Shown: positions 16,885 through 25,365 of the stretch, in pieces
How the letters are laid out: each line of letters starts with the position of its first letter
Position numbering within the stretch: position 1 is the stretch's first letter
NCBI RefSeq assembly: GCF_001280085.1
Contig: NZ_LGED01000068.1
Location: 62,001-126,000 of the forward strand
Source: Saccharothrix sp. NRRL B-16348
Lineage (GTDB): Bacteria; Actinomycetota; Actinomycetes; Mycobacteriales; Pseudonocardiaceae
Reading direction: 5' to 3'
Length of the DNA: 64,000 nucleotides
Made by a program: the position numbers and the translations under genes
Notes under the pieces: model-generated
The model's input: only the letters and a program-made list of their open reading frames with translations
The model's database searches: none
What the model was told of the DNA's origin: nothing

Positions 16885-17904
16885 ATGAAGATCGTCGTCA
16901 CCGGCGCCACCGGCAATCTGGGCACCGCGCTGCTGCGCCGCCTCGCCGACGAACCGGACATCGCCGTGCACGGCGTCTCCCGCCGTCCGCCCGCCGTCGA
17001 GCCGCCCTACGACACGATCACCTGGACGCCGGTCGACCTGAGCCGCGAAGGCGCGGAGGAGCCGCTCGCCGAGGCCTTCCGCGACGCCGACGCCGTCGTG
17101 CACCTCGCCTGGCGCATCCAACCCGGCCACGACGAACGCGTCCTCTACCGGACCAACGTGGCCGGCAGCGAACGCGTGTTCACCGCCGTCGCGAAGGCCG
17201 GCGTCCCGCACGTCGTCCACATGTCGTCCGTCGGCGCGTACTCACCGGCCGCGAAAGACCACACCGTGGACGAGACCTGGCCGACCGACGGCCTGGCCGG
17301 CTCCTACTACAGCCGGCACAAGGCCGCCGTCGAGCACCTGCTCGACCAGCTCGAACGCGAACACCCGCAGCTCGCCGTGACCCGCGTCCGCCCCGGCCTG
17401 GTCTTGCAGCCGGAGGCGGCCGCCGAGATCAAGCGGTACTTCCTCGGGCCCCTGGTGCCGCACGCCCTGTTCCGGCGCGAAGTGCTGGCCAAGCTGCCCG
17501 TCCTGCCCCTGCCGCGCACGATGGTGTTGCAGTTCGTGCACGCCGACGACGTGGCCGACGCCGTCGCGAAGATCCTCGCCACCCGCGCCGAGGGCGCGTT
17601 CAACCTCGTCTCGGAGCCGGTCGTGACGCCCCAGGTGCTCGCCGAGGTCATGGGCACGCGGCACGTGCCGATCCCCCCGACCGTCCTCCGCACCGCCGCG
17701 CGGATCAGCTGGCACCTGCGCCTGCAGCCCACCTCGCACGGCTGGGTCGACCTGGCCCTCACCGCGCCGCTGCTGGACGCGACCAAGGCGTTCACCCGGC
17801 TCGGCTGGGCGCCGCGGCACAACGCCCGCGACACCCTCAGCCTGCTGCTCGACGGCCTCGGCCGGCAGGAGGGGCTGCGCCCCAGTCCTCCGCTGAAGCC
17901 CTGA
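16885..17904 (+). CDS. NAD-dependent epimerase/dehydratase (extended SDR)
   Basis: This 339-aa protein has the Rossmann loop VTGATGNLGTALLRRL (residues 5-20) and the extended-SDR catalytic YYSRHK (Tyr/Lys near 140-145). The substrate-binding half differs from classical nucleotide-sugar epimerases, so the substrate is unknown. The ATG lies only 10 bases after a GGGTAC element, which suggests stress-sigma control. Confidence 0.85.
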   Translation: MKIVVTGATGNLGTALLRRLADEPDIAVHGVSRRPPAVEPPYDTITWTPVDLSREGAEEPLAEAFRDADAVVHLAWRIQPGHDERVLYRTNVAGSERVFTAVAKAGVPHVVHMSSVGAYSPAAKDHTVDETWPTDGLAGSYYSRHKAAVEHLLDQLEREHPQLAVTRVRPGLVLQPEAAAEIKRYFLGPLVPHALFRREVLAKLPVLPLPRTMVLQFVHADDVADAVAKILATRAEGAFNLVSEPVVTPQVLAEVMGTRHVPIPPTVLRTAARISWHLRLQPTSHGWVDLALTAPLLDATKAFTRLGWAPRHNARDTLSLLLDGLGRQEGLRPSPPLKP

Positions 17905-17912
17905 CGCCCTGG

Positions 17913-18158
17913 TCAGTAGCCCTCGAACAGGTTCGTCCACCCCATCACCTGGGCCACGACGAACGCCAGCGCCAGCAGCGTCACGAGCAGCACGGCCACC
18001 AGCGTGACGACCGGGCCGCGCCGTGACGGCATCGGCTGCGGGTGGGACAGGCCGGAGGTCTGGCCTGAATCGGGCGGTGTCTCGCCGGGCGCGACCCCGC
18101 CACCGGGCTCCAGACCGGGCGTGCGGGCCGGGTCGGGGTCGGGCGGTGTGGCAGTCAT
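17913..18158 (-). CDS. DUF6480-like small membrane protein
   Basis: This 81-aa protein has a Pro-rich N-terminus with TPGLEPGGGVAPGETPP, the signature stretch of the DUF6480 family, followed by one transmembrane helix (VVTLVAVLLVTLLALAFVVAQV). Function is unknown. ATG 18158 is 11 bases downstream of a GGGTAG element on its strand. It converges on the epimerase gene. Confidence 0.8.
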   Translation of the reverse strand: MTATPPDPDPARTPGLEPGGGVAPGETPPDSGQTSGLSHPQPMPSRRGPVVTLVAVLLVTLLALAFVVAQVMGWTNLFEGY

Positions 18159-18168
18159 ACCGGGTGGA

Positions 18169-18193
18169 CTACCCCCGGTGGACGGCGCTACCC
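18169..18193 (-). promoter_or_regulatory. SigB/SigF-like promoter of the DUF6480 gene
   Basis: On the minus strand GGGT (18193-18190), 15 bases, then GGGTAG (18174-18169), 10 bases before the ATG. Confidence 0.45.
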
Positions 18194-18199
18194 GCAGCC

Positions 18200-18225
18200 G
18201 TGTGAAGACCCAGCCGTACGGGTAA
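18200..18225 (+). promoter_or_regulatory. SigB/SigF-like promoter of the nucleotidyltransferase operon
   Basis: GTGT (18200-18203), 16 bases, then GGGTAA (18220-18225), 9 bases before ATG 18235. Confidence 0.5.
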
Positions 18226-18234
18226 TCAGCACGC

Positions 18235-18804
18235 ATGAGCGGTGTTCAAGACGAACTGCTGCGCACGTTGACGAAAGTCGCCAAGGCCCTGCGCGCGCAC
18301 GACATCCCGTTCGCCCTGGCGGGCGGGTGCGCGGTGTACGCCCGAGGCGGCCCGGCGACCGAGCACGACGTGGACATCCTGGTTCGGGAGCAGGACGCCA
18401 GCGCGGCGGTGAGCGCGCTCGTCACGGCCGGAATGCGTGCCGCGACGCCACCCGAGGACTGGCTGCTGAAGGTCTACGACGGCGACTCGCTGGTGGACCT
18501 GCTGTTCCGGCCCAACGAGGTGCCGGTGACCGACGAGACGCTGTCCCGCGCCGAGGAGTTGCAGGTCGGCTCCGTGGTGCTACCGGTCATGCCCGCCACC
18601 GAGGTGCTGATCGGCAAGCTGCTCGTCCTCGACGGCCACCGCTGCGACTTCAGCGAGCTGCTGCCGTTCGCCCGCGCGCTGCGCGAGCAGATCGACTGGG
18701 AGCACGTCCGCGCCGCCACCAAGCACTCCCCGTACGCCGAGGCGTTCCTCGTGCTCGCCGAACGCCTCGACCTCCTGCCCGCCACGTTGACCAGGAGCGC
18801 CTGA
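18235..18804 (+). CDS. Nucleotidyltransferase-fold protein
   Basis: This 189-aa protein carries the minimal nucleotidyltransferase signature GGCAVYARGG followed by EHDVDILV (about residues 31-52), the GG…DxD pattern of the pol-beta superfamily. Only one side of the domain is obvious and the substrate is unknown. It opens a four-gene run: its stop shares one base with the BON gene start, then come a phosphoesterase and a hypothetical protein. Confidence 0.78.
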   Translation: MSGVQDELLRTLTKVAKALRAHDIPFALAGGCAVYARGGPATEHDVDILVREQDASAAVSALVTAGMRAATPPEDWLLKVYDGDSLVDLLFRPNEVPVTDETLSRAEELQVGSVVLPVMPATEVLIGKLLVLDGHRCDFSELLPFARALREQIDWEHVRAATKHSPYAEAFLVLAERLDLLPATLTRSA

Positions 18805-19052
18805 TGACCGCAGAGCAATACCTCGCCGCCCGGCTGCGCCAGGCGTTGGCCGAGGACCCGCGCACTACTGAACTGGGCGTGCGGGTCACCGTGCGCGGCG
18901 ACCACGTGCTGCTGTCCGGTGACGTGGCCAGTCCGGAGCGCCGCGCCGAGCTCGAAGCCGTGATCCACGACGTGGCGCCCGAGTTGACCGTGCTCGACGA
19001 CGTGAAGGTGGTGCCGTCCGACGCGCCGGTCGGCCGAGAGGAGATTCGATGA
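18804..19052 (+). CDS. BON domain protein
   Basis: This 82-aa protein is essentially one BON domain: about 15 helical residues, then VRVTVRGDHVLLSGDVASPERRAELE and a closing VLDDVKVV strand. There is no signal peptide. BON domains bind phospholipid or partner proteins. Its stop overlaps the phosphoesterase start (ATGA). Confidence 0.8.
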   Translation: MTAEQYLAARLRQALAEDPRTTELGVRVTVRGDHVLLSGDVASPERRAELEAVIHDVAPELTVLDDVKVVPSDAPVGREEIR

Positions 19053-19777
19053 TCCGCATCGCCGCGGTGGGTGACGTGCACCTGGGCGAGGACGCGCGCG
19101 GGCGGATGCGGCCCGCGTTGGAACAGCTCGGAGAGCAAGCCGACGTGCTGCTGCTGGCGGGTGACCTGACCCGGCACGGCACGGTGTCCGAGGCGCGGGT
19201 GGTGGCCGACGAGTTCGGCGGCCTGGCCGTGCCCGTGGTCGCGGTGCTGGGCAACCACGACCACCACGACGACCGGCCGGACGAGGTCACCGCCGTGCTG
19301 CGCGACGGCGGCATCACCGTGCTGGAGGGCGAGACGGCCACGGTCGGCGTGGACGGGCACACGTTGGGCGTCGCCGGGGTGAAGGGCTTCGGCGGCGGGT
19401 TCGCGGGCAAGTGCGGCAGCGCGTTCGGCGAACCGGAGATGAAGGCGTTCATCCGGCACACGACCGAGATCGCCGACTCGCTCCGCGTCGCCCTGGACAG
19501 CCTCACCACCGACGTGAAGGTGGCGTTGACGCACTACTCGCCGGTGCCGGACACGTTGCGCGGCGAGCCGCCGGAGATCTACCCGTTCCTCGGCTCGTAC
19601 CTGCTCGGCGAGGCGATCGACGCGAGCGACACGCACCTGGCCGTGCACGGGCACGCGCACTTCGGCAACGAGCACGGCATGACGCCCGGCGGCGTGCGGG
19701 TGCGCAACGTCGCGCAGCCGGTCATCCGATCGGCGTACACGGTGTACTGCGTGGAACCCGCCGTGGTGGAGGTGTAG
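19049..19777 (+). CDS. Metallophosphoesterase
   Basis: This 242-aa calcineurin-like phosphoesterase has all metal-site motifs in order: GDVHLG (residue 8), GDLTRHG (about 39), GNHDHHDD (about 69), and HGHAHFGNEH near the C-terminus. The substrate is unknown. Overlap with the BON gene indicates coupled translation. Confidence 0.88.
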   Translation: MIRIAAVGDVHLGEDARGRMRPALEQLGEQADVLLLAGDLTRHGTVSEARVVADEFGGLAVPVVAVLGNHDHHDDRPDEVTAVLRDGGITVLEGETATVGVDGHTLGVAGVKGFGGGFAGKCGSAFGEPEMKAFIRHTTEIADSLRVALDSLTTDVKVALTHYSPVPDTLRGEPPEIYPFLGSYLLGEAIDASDTHLAVHGHAHFGNEHGMTPGGVRVRNVAQPVIRSAYTVYCVEPAVVEV

Positions 19778-19781
19778 CCGC

Positions 19782-20312
19782 ATGGAGGAAGAGCCCAGGA
19801 CCGGTGGCCCGTCCGTGGTGTGGGCGGGCCCGCCCGACGCGCCGGCGGTGATCGTGCTCGACCCGGCCGGGGTGGGCAGGCACGGCGACCTGCCCGGCAC
19901 GTGGCGCCCGCTGACGGAGTACCTGCAGGTCATGTGGTGCCGGCTGCCCGCGGCGGACGAGCCGTGGCACGAGGTGGACGAGGTGCTGTCCGAGTTCGCC
20001 GACCGCAACGTGCCGGTGCACCTGGTGGCGGGCGCGGCGGCCGGCGCCGGGGTCGGCGAGCTGATCCGGCGGCACCGGGACCTGATCGACTCGGCCCAGA
20101 CGTTCGCCGCCCCCGTGCCGCTCGGGCACCCGGAGGTGGTGCTGGAGGTGTTGCGGGAGCTGCTGGACCAGGACGTGAACCCGCGGACCGACGAGCCGGG
20201 CGAACGGACCGCGAACGGCAGCCCTCCGGAGGCGGGCTCGCTGCTCGGCGACGCGGCCTCGGCGCTGCGGCGCTCGGTGGGGCAGCTGTTCGAGCGGCTG
20301 AAGGACGGCTAG
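19782..20312 (+). CDS. Hypothetical protein, alpha/beta-hydrolase-like fragment
   Basis: This 176-aa protein has an N-terminal strand-rich part (VVWAGPPDAPAVIVLDPAG) vaguely like an alpha/beta-hydrolase core, but no catalytic Ser elbow is seen. The C-terminal 45 residues look helical and charged. It follows the phosphoesterase by 4 bases and ends the operon. I do not recognise the family. Confidence 0.6.
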   Translation: MEEEPRTGGPSVVWAGPPDAPAVIVLDPAGVGRHGDLPGTWRPLTEYLQVMWCRLPAADEPWHEVDEVLSEFADRNVPVHLVAGAAAGAGVGELIRRHRDLIDSAQTFAAPVPLGHPEVVLEVLRELLDQDVNPRTDEPGERTANGSPPEAGSLLGDAASALRRSVGQLFERLKDG

Positions 20313-20348
20313 CCGCACACCGGGAAACGACGAAAGCACCAGGAAGCG

Positions 20349-20391
20349 ACGAGAGGCCCGCGGGGAGGACTGCTGCCCGTGGGCCTCTCGT
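20349..20391 (+). terminator. Terminator 1 after the phosphoesterase operon
   Basis: ACGAGAGGCCCGCGGG pairs with CCCGTGGGCCTCTCGT (one G-T pair) around an 11-base loop, 36 bases after the operon stop. Confidence 0.75.
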
Positions 20392-20404
20392 CTGTCGTCG
20401 GACA

Positions 20405-20439
20405 TGCGAAAGGCCCGCCGGGGAGGCGGGCCTTTCGCA
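20405..20439. terminator. Terminator 2, tandem with the previous hairpin
   Basis: TGCGAAAGGCCCGCC pairs perfectly with 20425-20439 around a 5-base loop. It lies 92 bases from the stop of the minus-strand SRPBCC gene and may serve both directions. Confidence 0.75.
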
Positions 20440-20530
20440 CACGGTCAACTGCCGTCGACGGGCGGTCTGGGGCGCGGGATCGGAGGGTGTGACCAGCTCC
20501 GTCGCCGCGGTTCCGGGACCGCCCGCGCGC

Positions 20531-21049
20531 TCATAGCAGCGGATCGCCCGGGCGACCGGCGTCCGGCAGGTCGTGGCGCGTCTCGCCGGCCTGCGGCGGT
20601 CGGCTCACGTCGCCCCGCCACGCGCCCGTCTCCAGGCCGCGTCCCTCGATGAACTCCTTGAACCGGTCCAGGTCACCGGAAACGCGGTGGCCGACCACGC
20701 CCGTCGCCGCGCCGGCCTTCTCGGTCAGCGTCTGCGGGTCGTACTCCATCTGCACGTGCACCCTCGTCCGCCGGTCGTCGAGGCGGTGGAACGTCACCAC
20801 ACCACCCTGCGGCGGACCGTCGACGGTGTGCCAAGCGACCCGCTCGTCGGGGTGTTGCTCGGTGATCTCGGCGTCGAACTCCCTCGTCACGCCACCGATC
20901 TTGGTGACCCAGTGCGTCCGGGTGGGAGTGACCTGCGTGATGCGCTCGACGCCCTCCATGAACTGCGGGAACGACTCGAACTGCGTCCACTGGTTGTACG
21001 CGGTCGTGACCGGGACCTCGACGTCCACGGACTTCTCGATCGTCGTCAC
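20531..21049 (-). CDS. SRPBCC (polyketide cyclase/dehydrase-like) protein
   Basis: This 172-aa protein opens with TTIEKSVDVEVPVTTAYNQW and FPQFMEGVERI, the START/SRPBCC fold seen in Streptomyces cyclase/dehydrase-like stress proteins. The central WVTKIGGVTREFDAEITEQHPDERVAW is typical. The ligand is unknown. GTG 21049 has GGAGAGG 8 bases upstream. A GGGTAC promoter on the same strand lies about 40 bases further upstream. Confidence 0.85.
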   Translation of the reverse strand: MTTIEKSVDVEVPVTTAYNQWTQFESFPQFMEGVERITQVTPTRTHWVTKIGGVTREFDAEITEQHPDERVAWHTVDGPPQGGVVTFHRLDDRRTRVHVQMEYDPQTLTEKAGAATGVVGHRVSGDLDRFKEFIEGRGLETGAWRGDVSRPPQAGETRHDLPDAGRPGDPLL

Positions 21050-21089
21050 TGCAACAACCTCTCCTTCGGGAATCGAGTTCGGCACTCGG

Positions 21090-21113
21090 GTACCCGTCCA
21101 GGCGGTTCCACAC
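21090..21113 (-). promoter_or_regulatory. SigB/SigF-like promoter of the SRPBCC gene
   Basis: Minus strand GTGT (21113-21110), 14 bases, then GGGTAC (21095-21090); the leader to GTG 21049 is about 35 bases and includes the ribosome binding site. Confidence 0.55.
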
Positions 21114-21196
21114 ACATTCGCCCCACCTCAGGGTGACTGTGCGTAGCGCCTCACCGAGAAGTGTTTGCTTCTCTTCTCAACGGCTAACTCTCCTCT

Positions 21197-21712
21197 GTGG
21201 ACCAGTACCCCGACGCGGTTCTCTTCGACCGCGACGGCACGCTCATCAGCGACGTGCCGTACAACGGCGACCCGGAGCGGGTGCGCCCGATGCCCGGCGC
21301 GCGCGACGTCCTGCGGTTGCTCCGCGCTCACGGAGTGCGCACGGGCGTCGTCAGCAACCAGTCCGGCATCGGGCGCGGCCTGCTCCCCCAGGCCCAGGTG
21401 GACGCGGTGAACGCCAAGGTCGAAGCCCTGCTGGGTCGATTCGGCACCTGGCAGGTGTGCCCGCACCACCCCGACGACGGCTGCGCGTGCCGCAAACCCG
21501 CGCCCGCCATGATCTTCCGCGCCTGCGCCGCCCTCGACGCGCGCCCCGAGCGCACCTACTTCATCGGCGACATCGAGGCGGATGTCAAAGCCGCGCTCGC
21601 CGCGGGCGTCACCCCGATCCTCGTGCCCACGCCGGAAACCCTGCCCGACGAGGTCGACCGCGCGCCCTACACCGCGCCCGACCTGCGAGCCGCGTTGGCG
21701 ATGGTCCTATGA
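21197..21712 (+). CDS. gmhB: D-glycero-D-manno-heptose 1,7-bisphosphate 7-phosphatase-like HAD
   Basis: This 171-aa HAD-IIIA phosphatase has the DRDGTL nucleophile motif (residues 11-16), SNQSGIGRG, and the zinc-binding CPHHPDDGCACRKP loop (about 92-105) that defines GmhB/HisB-N phosphatases. A GDIEADVKAA motif closes the active site. In the heptose pathway it removes the 7-phosphate. It is first of eight genes that overlap or abut; the stop overlaps the next start by 4 bases. GTG 21197 has no clear ribosome binding site and may be leaderless. Confidence 0.88.
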   Translation: MDQYPDAVLFDRDGTLISDVPYNGDPERVRPMPGARDVLRLLRAHGVRTGVVSNQSGIGRGLLPQAQVDAVNAKVEALLGRFGTWQVCPHHPDDGCACRKPAPAMIFRACAALDARPERTYFIGDIEADVKAALAAGVTPILVPTPETLPDEVDRAPYTAPDLRAALAMVL

Positions 21713-22701
21713 GGACATTGGTGGCCCGACTCGACAACGACGGCGACGTGCTGCTCGCCGGTCCGGCCGTGCGCGCCGCCGCGCACGCGGGCGAAGTCGT
21801 GCTGCTGTGCGGGCACTCCGGCGCGCAGGCGGCCGAGCTGCTGCCCGGCGTGCAGCGCGTAGTGCGGTGGGACTGCCCGTGGATCGCCTACCCGGCGCCG
21901 GACGTCCGCACCCCCGACATCGAGGGGATCGTCGCCCTGCTCAAGGGAATCCGCGCCGACGTGGCACTGGTCCTGACCTCGTTCCACCAGAGTCCGCTGC
22001 CGCTCGCGCTGCTCCTCAAGCTCGCCGGCGTGCCGAAGGTCGTGGCCCGTTCCACCGACTACCCCGGCTCCCTGCTCGACGTCCGGCTGCGCGACGACCC
22101 GGACCTCCCGGAAGCCGAACGGGCGCTGGAAGTGGCCCGGGCCGCCGGTTTCGACCTCCCGCCCGGCGACGACGGCGGGTTGGCGATCACCACCCCGCCG
22201 GAGCCGACCGAGATCGGGCCGTACGTCGTCCTGCACCCCGGAGCTTCCGTGCCCGCCCGCGCCTGGTCGCCGGACCGGTGCGCCGAGGCCGTCACGGCGC
22301 TCGCCGAAGCCGGGCACCGCGTCCTGGTCACCGGCGGCCCGAACGAGACCGCGCTGACCAAGCACGTGGCCGGCGCGCACGGCGTCGACCTCGGCGGCCG
22401 GACGACGTTCGCCGAACTGGCCGGGCTGCTGGCCCGCGCGGACGCCGTCGTGGTCGGCAACACCGGGCCGGCGCACCTCGCCGCCGCCGTCGGCACGCCG
22501 GTCGTGTCCTTGTTCTCGCCCGTCGTGCCCGCCCGCCGGTGGGCGCCGCACGGGCCGCACGTGTTGCTGGGCGACCAGGACGCCCCGTGCCGCGACTCGC
22601 GCGCACGCGAGTGCCCGGTGCCCGGCCACCCGTGCCTTGACCGGGTGACGGCCGACCAGGTCGTCACCGCCGTCGCCGAACTCGTGGGGGTGCGGACGTG
22701 A
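21709..22701 (+). CDS. Glycosyltransferase family 9 (heptosyltransferase-like)
   Basis: This 330-aa protein begins LVARLDNDGDVLLAGPAVRA, the GT9 N-terminus. It carries the C-domain donor-binding block YVVLHPGASVPARAW and the VVVGNTGPAHLAAAVGTPVVSLF signature of ADP-heptose heptosyltransferases. The sugar acceptor is unknown in a Gram-positive. It overlaps gmhB (ATGA) and the next gene (GTGA), supporting transfer of heptose made by this cluster. Confidence 0.9.
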   Translation: MRTLVARLDNDGDVLLAGPAVRAAAHAGEVVLLCGHSGAQAAELLPGVQRVVRWDCPWIAYPAPDVRTPDIEGIVALLKGIRADVALVLTSFHQSPLPLALLLKLAGVPKVVARSTDYPGSLLDVRLRDDPDLPEAERALEVARAAGFDLPPGDDGGLAITTPPEPTEIGPYVVLHPGASVPARAWSPDRCAEAVTALAEAGHRVLVTGGPNETALTKHVAGAHGVDLGGRTTFAELAGLLARADAVVVGNTGPAHLAAAVGTPVVSLFSPVVPARRWAPHGPHVLLGDQDAPCRDSRARECPVPGHPCLDRVTADQVVTAVAELVGVRT

Positions 22702-23591
22702 AGATCCTGCTGTGGCACGTGCACGGCTCGTGGACGAACGCGTTCGTCCGCGGCGGTCACGAGTACCTGATCCCCGGGCCGCCGCACGGCATCGGGCTGT
22801 CCGGGCGCGACTGGCCCGCCGCCCGCGAGGTCGACGTGTCCGAAGTGGCGCTGTCCGACTTGGGCGCGGACATCGCGGTGCTGCAACGGCCGGAGGAGGT
22901 CGGGCTGGTGCCCGCCGGTGTGCCGGTCGTGTACCTGGAGCACAACACGCCCAAGTACCCGAACCAGGCGCACCCGCTGAAGGACTGGGCGGGCACGATC
23001 GTCCACGTCACGCACTTCAACGACCTGATGTGGGACTGCGGCACGGCGCGCACCGTCGTCATCGAGCACGGCGTGGTCGACCCCGGCCTCCTGTACACCG
23101 GTGAGCTGCCCCGTGCGGCCGTCGTGGTCAACGACCCGGTGCGGCGCGGCCGGGTGGTCGGCACGGACCTGCTGCCGCGGTTCGCCGAGGCGGCGCCGTT
23201 GGACGTCTACGGCATGAAGACCCGCAAGCTGGGCGACATGGGGCGCGGCGACCACGACCTGGTGTCGCTGCACCGGGAACTGGCCCTGCGACGGCTCTAC
23301 CTGCACCCGGTGCGGTGGACGTCGTTGGGGCTGTCGCTGATCGAGGCGATGCACCTGGGGATGCCCGTGGTGGCGTTGGCGTGCACGGAAGCGGTGCGCG
23401 CGGTGCCGCCGGAGGCGGGTGTGGTGTCCACCGACGTGGACGAGCTGGTGCGGGCCGTGGCCGAGTTGGTCGCGGACCCCGCGCTGGCCAGGCAGAAGGG
23501 AAAGCACGCCAGGGAGTTCGCCCTGGCCAGGTACGGGCTCGACGCCTTCCTGCGGAGTTGGGACCGGTTGCTGACAGGAGTGAGCGGATGA
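22698..23591 (+). CDS. Glycosyltransferase (GT-B fold)
   Basis: This 297-aa protein begins KILLWHVHGSWTNAFVRGGHEYL and has the GT4-like donor motif SLIEAMHLGMPVVALACTE (about 213-232), an EX7E-type arrangement. The N-terminal domain is shorter than in standard GT4 enzymes. Donor and acceptor are unknown. GTG 22698 overlaps the GT9 stop. Confidence 0.82.
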   Translation: MKILLWHVHGSWTNAFVRGGHEYLIPGPPHGIGLSGRDWPAAREVDVSEVALSDLGADIAVLQRPEEVGLVPAGVPVVYLEHNTPKYPNQAHPLKDWAGTIVHVTHFNDLMWDCGTARTVVIEHGVVDPGLLYTGELPRAAVVVNDPVRRGRVVGTDLLPRFAEAAPLDVYGMKTRKLGDMGRGDHDLVSLHRELALRRLYLHPVRWTSLGLSLIEAMHLGMPVVALACTEAVRAVPPEAGVVSTDVDELVRAVAELVADPALARQKGKHAREFALARYGLDAFLRSWDRLLTGVSG

Positions 23592-24793
23592 GGATCGCGA
23601 TGGTGTCCGAGCACGCCAGCCCGTTGGCCGCCTTGGGCGGTGTCGACGCGGGCGGGCAGAACGTGCACGTCGCCGCGTTGTCGGCGGCGTTGTCGGCACT
23701 GGGGCACGACGTGGTGGTCTACACCCGTCGCGACGACCCGGGCCTGCCCGAGCGGGTGCGCACCGAGCAGGGCTACGAGGTCGTGCACGTGCCCGCCGGT
23801 CCCGCTCGCGGTGTGCCCAAGGACGAGCTGCTGCCGCACATGGGCGACTTCGCCCGTTTCCTGGAGCGGCAGTGGTACGAGGAACGGCCCGACGTCGTGC
23901 ACGCGCACTTCTGGATGTCCGGCCTGGCCTCGGTGCTCGCGGCGCGCAAGGTCGGTGTGCCCGTCGTGCAGACCTACCACGCCCTCGGCACGGTGAAGCG
24001 CCGCCACCAGGGCGCGGACGACACCAGCCCGGCCGAGCGGATCGGCATCGAGCGGATGATCGGGCGCGAGGCCGACCGGATCGCCGCGACGTGCGACGAC
24101 GAGGTGGTCGAGCTGATGCGGATGGGCGTGCGGCGGTCGCGGATCTCCGTCGTGCCGTGCGGCGTCGACCCGGTGCGGTTCCGGCCCGAGGGCCCGACCG
24201 ACCGCCGCCGCTACGGGCACCGCATCGTCTCCGTCGGCAGGTTGGTGCCGCGCAAGGGTTTCCAGGACTTGATCACCGCGTTGCGGTCGTTGCCGGACAC
24301 CGAGCTGGTGATCGCCGGCGGCCCGGTGCACGTCGAGTCCGACCCGGAAGCGCAGCGGCTCGCGGCGCACGCGGAACGCGTCGGTGTGCGCGGTCGGCTG
24401 TGGCTGGCCGGCCAGGTGTCGCGGGACGCCATGCCCGCGCTGCTGCGCTCGGCCGACGTCGTGGCGTGCGTGCCCTGGTACGAGCCGTTCGGCATCGTGC
24501 CGCTGGAGGCCATGGCGTGCGGCGTGCCGGTGGTGGCCAGCGCCGTCGGCGGCCTGACCGACACCGTGGTGGACGGCGTGACCGGCGTGCTCGTGCCGCC
24601 GCGCGACCCGTCCGCGCTGGCCAGGGCGCTGAACTCGCTGCTGGTCGACCAGGCCCGTCGGGAGGCGTGCGGGCTCGCCGGTCTGGACCGGGTGGGCGTG
24701 CGCTACACGTGGAGCCGGATCGCCGAGGACACCGAACGCGTCTACGAGCGGGTCACGGTGGGGCAGGCCGTGGCCGTGGGAGGCGGGCGATGA
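23588..24793 (+). CDS. Glycosyltransferase family 4
   Basis: This 401-aa GT4 enzyme has the HASPLAALGGVDAGGQNVH glycine-rich N-terminus, the VSVGRLVPRKGF donor-domain start and WYEPFGIVPLEAMACGVPVVAS with the EX7E pair (near 302-310). These are the features of the sucrose-phosphate-synthase/MshA-like branch. It would transfer a sugar from a nucleotide donor in the cytoplasm. Both ends overlap neighbours by 4 bases. Confidence 0.9.
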   Translation: MRIAMVSEHASPLAALGGVDAGGQNVHVAALSAALSALGHDVVVYTRRDDPGLPERVRTEQGYEVVHVPAGPARGVPKDELLPHMGDFARFLERQWYEERPDVVHAHFWMSGLASVLAARKVGVPVVQTYHALGTVKRRHQGADDTSPAERIGIERMIGREADRIAATCDDEVVELMRMGVRRSRISVVPCGVDPVRFRPEGPTDRRRYGHRIVSVGRLVPRKGFQDLITALRSLPDTELVIAGGPVHVESDPEAQRLAAHAERVGVRGRLWLAGQVSRDAMPALLRSADVVACVPWYEPFGIVPLEAMACGVPVVASAVGGLTDTVVDGVTGVLVPPRDPSALARALNSLLVDQARREACGLAGLDRVGVRYTWSRIAEDTERVYERVTVGQAVAVGGGR

Positions 24794-25365
24794 GCGTCGA
24801 GGCGCACCTGAACGGACTGGCCCAGTCGCTGGCCGGGCTGCGCGCCCAGGCGCCGCGGCTGACCCGCTGGGGCGGCGTGCTGGCCCGCAGGCTCACCGAC
24901 GGCGGCCGGCTGCTCGCGGCGGGCAACGGCGGGTCGGCCGCCGAGGCGCAGCACCTGACCGCCGAGCTCGTCGGCCGGTTCCGCGACGACCGGCGGCCGT
25001 TCTCGGCGATCGCGCTGTGCGCGGAGTCGTCCAGCGTCACCGCGATCGGCAACGACTACGGGTACGAGCAGGTGTTCGCCCGCCAGGTCACCGCCCACGC
25101 CCGGCCGCGGGACGTGGTCGTGCTGCTGTCGACCAGCGGGCGCAGCCCGAACCTGATCGAGGCGGCCAAGGCGGCCAGGCAGGCGGGCGCGCACGTGTGG
25201 GCGATGACGGGCCCCACCCCGAACCCGCTCGCGGAGGCGGTGGACGACGTGCTGGCACTGCCCGGCGACCCGGCGAACGTGCAGGAAGCCCAACTGGTCG
25301 CGGTCCACGCCCTGTGCAGTGCTTTCGAAGCTGCTCTACCGGCATCGGAACGGAGGGTCTCGTGA
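24790..25365 (+). CDS. gmhA: Sedoheptulose 7-phosphate isomerase (SIS domain)
   Basis: This 191-aa SIS-domain protein has AAGNGGSAAEAQHLTAELVGR (about 45-65), EQVFARQV and LLSTSGRSPNLIEA, matching GmhA/LpcA phosphoheptose isomerases, including the ENDYG-like NDYGYEQVF region. It would convert sedoheptulose 7-phosphate to D-glycero-D-manno-heptose 7-phosphate, the first step of heptose activation. Confidence 0.9.
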   Translation: MSVEAHLNGLAQSLAGLRAQAPRLTRWGGVLARRLTDGGRLLAAGNGGSAAEAQHLTAELVGRFRDDRRPFSAIALCAESSSVTAIGNDYGYEQVFARQVTAHARPRDVVVLLSTSGRSPNLIEAAKAARQAGAHVWAMTGPTPNPLAEAVDDVLALPGDPANVQEAQLVAVHALCSAFEAALPASERRVS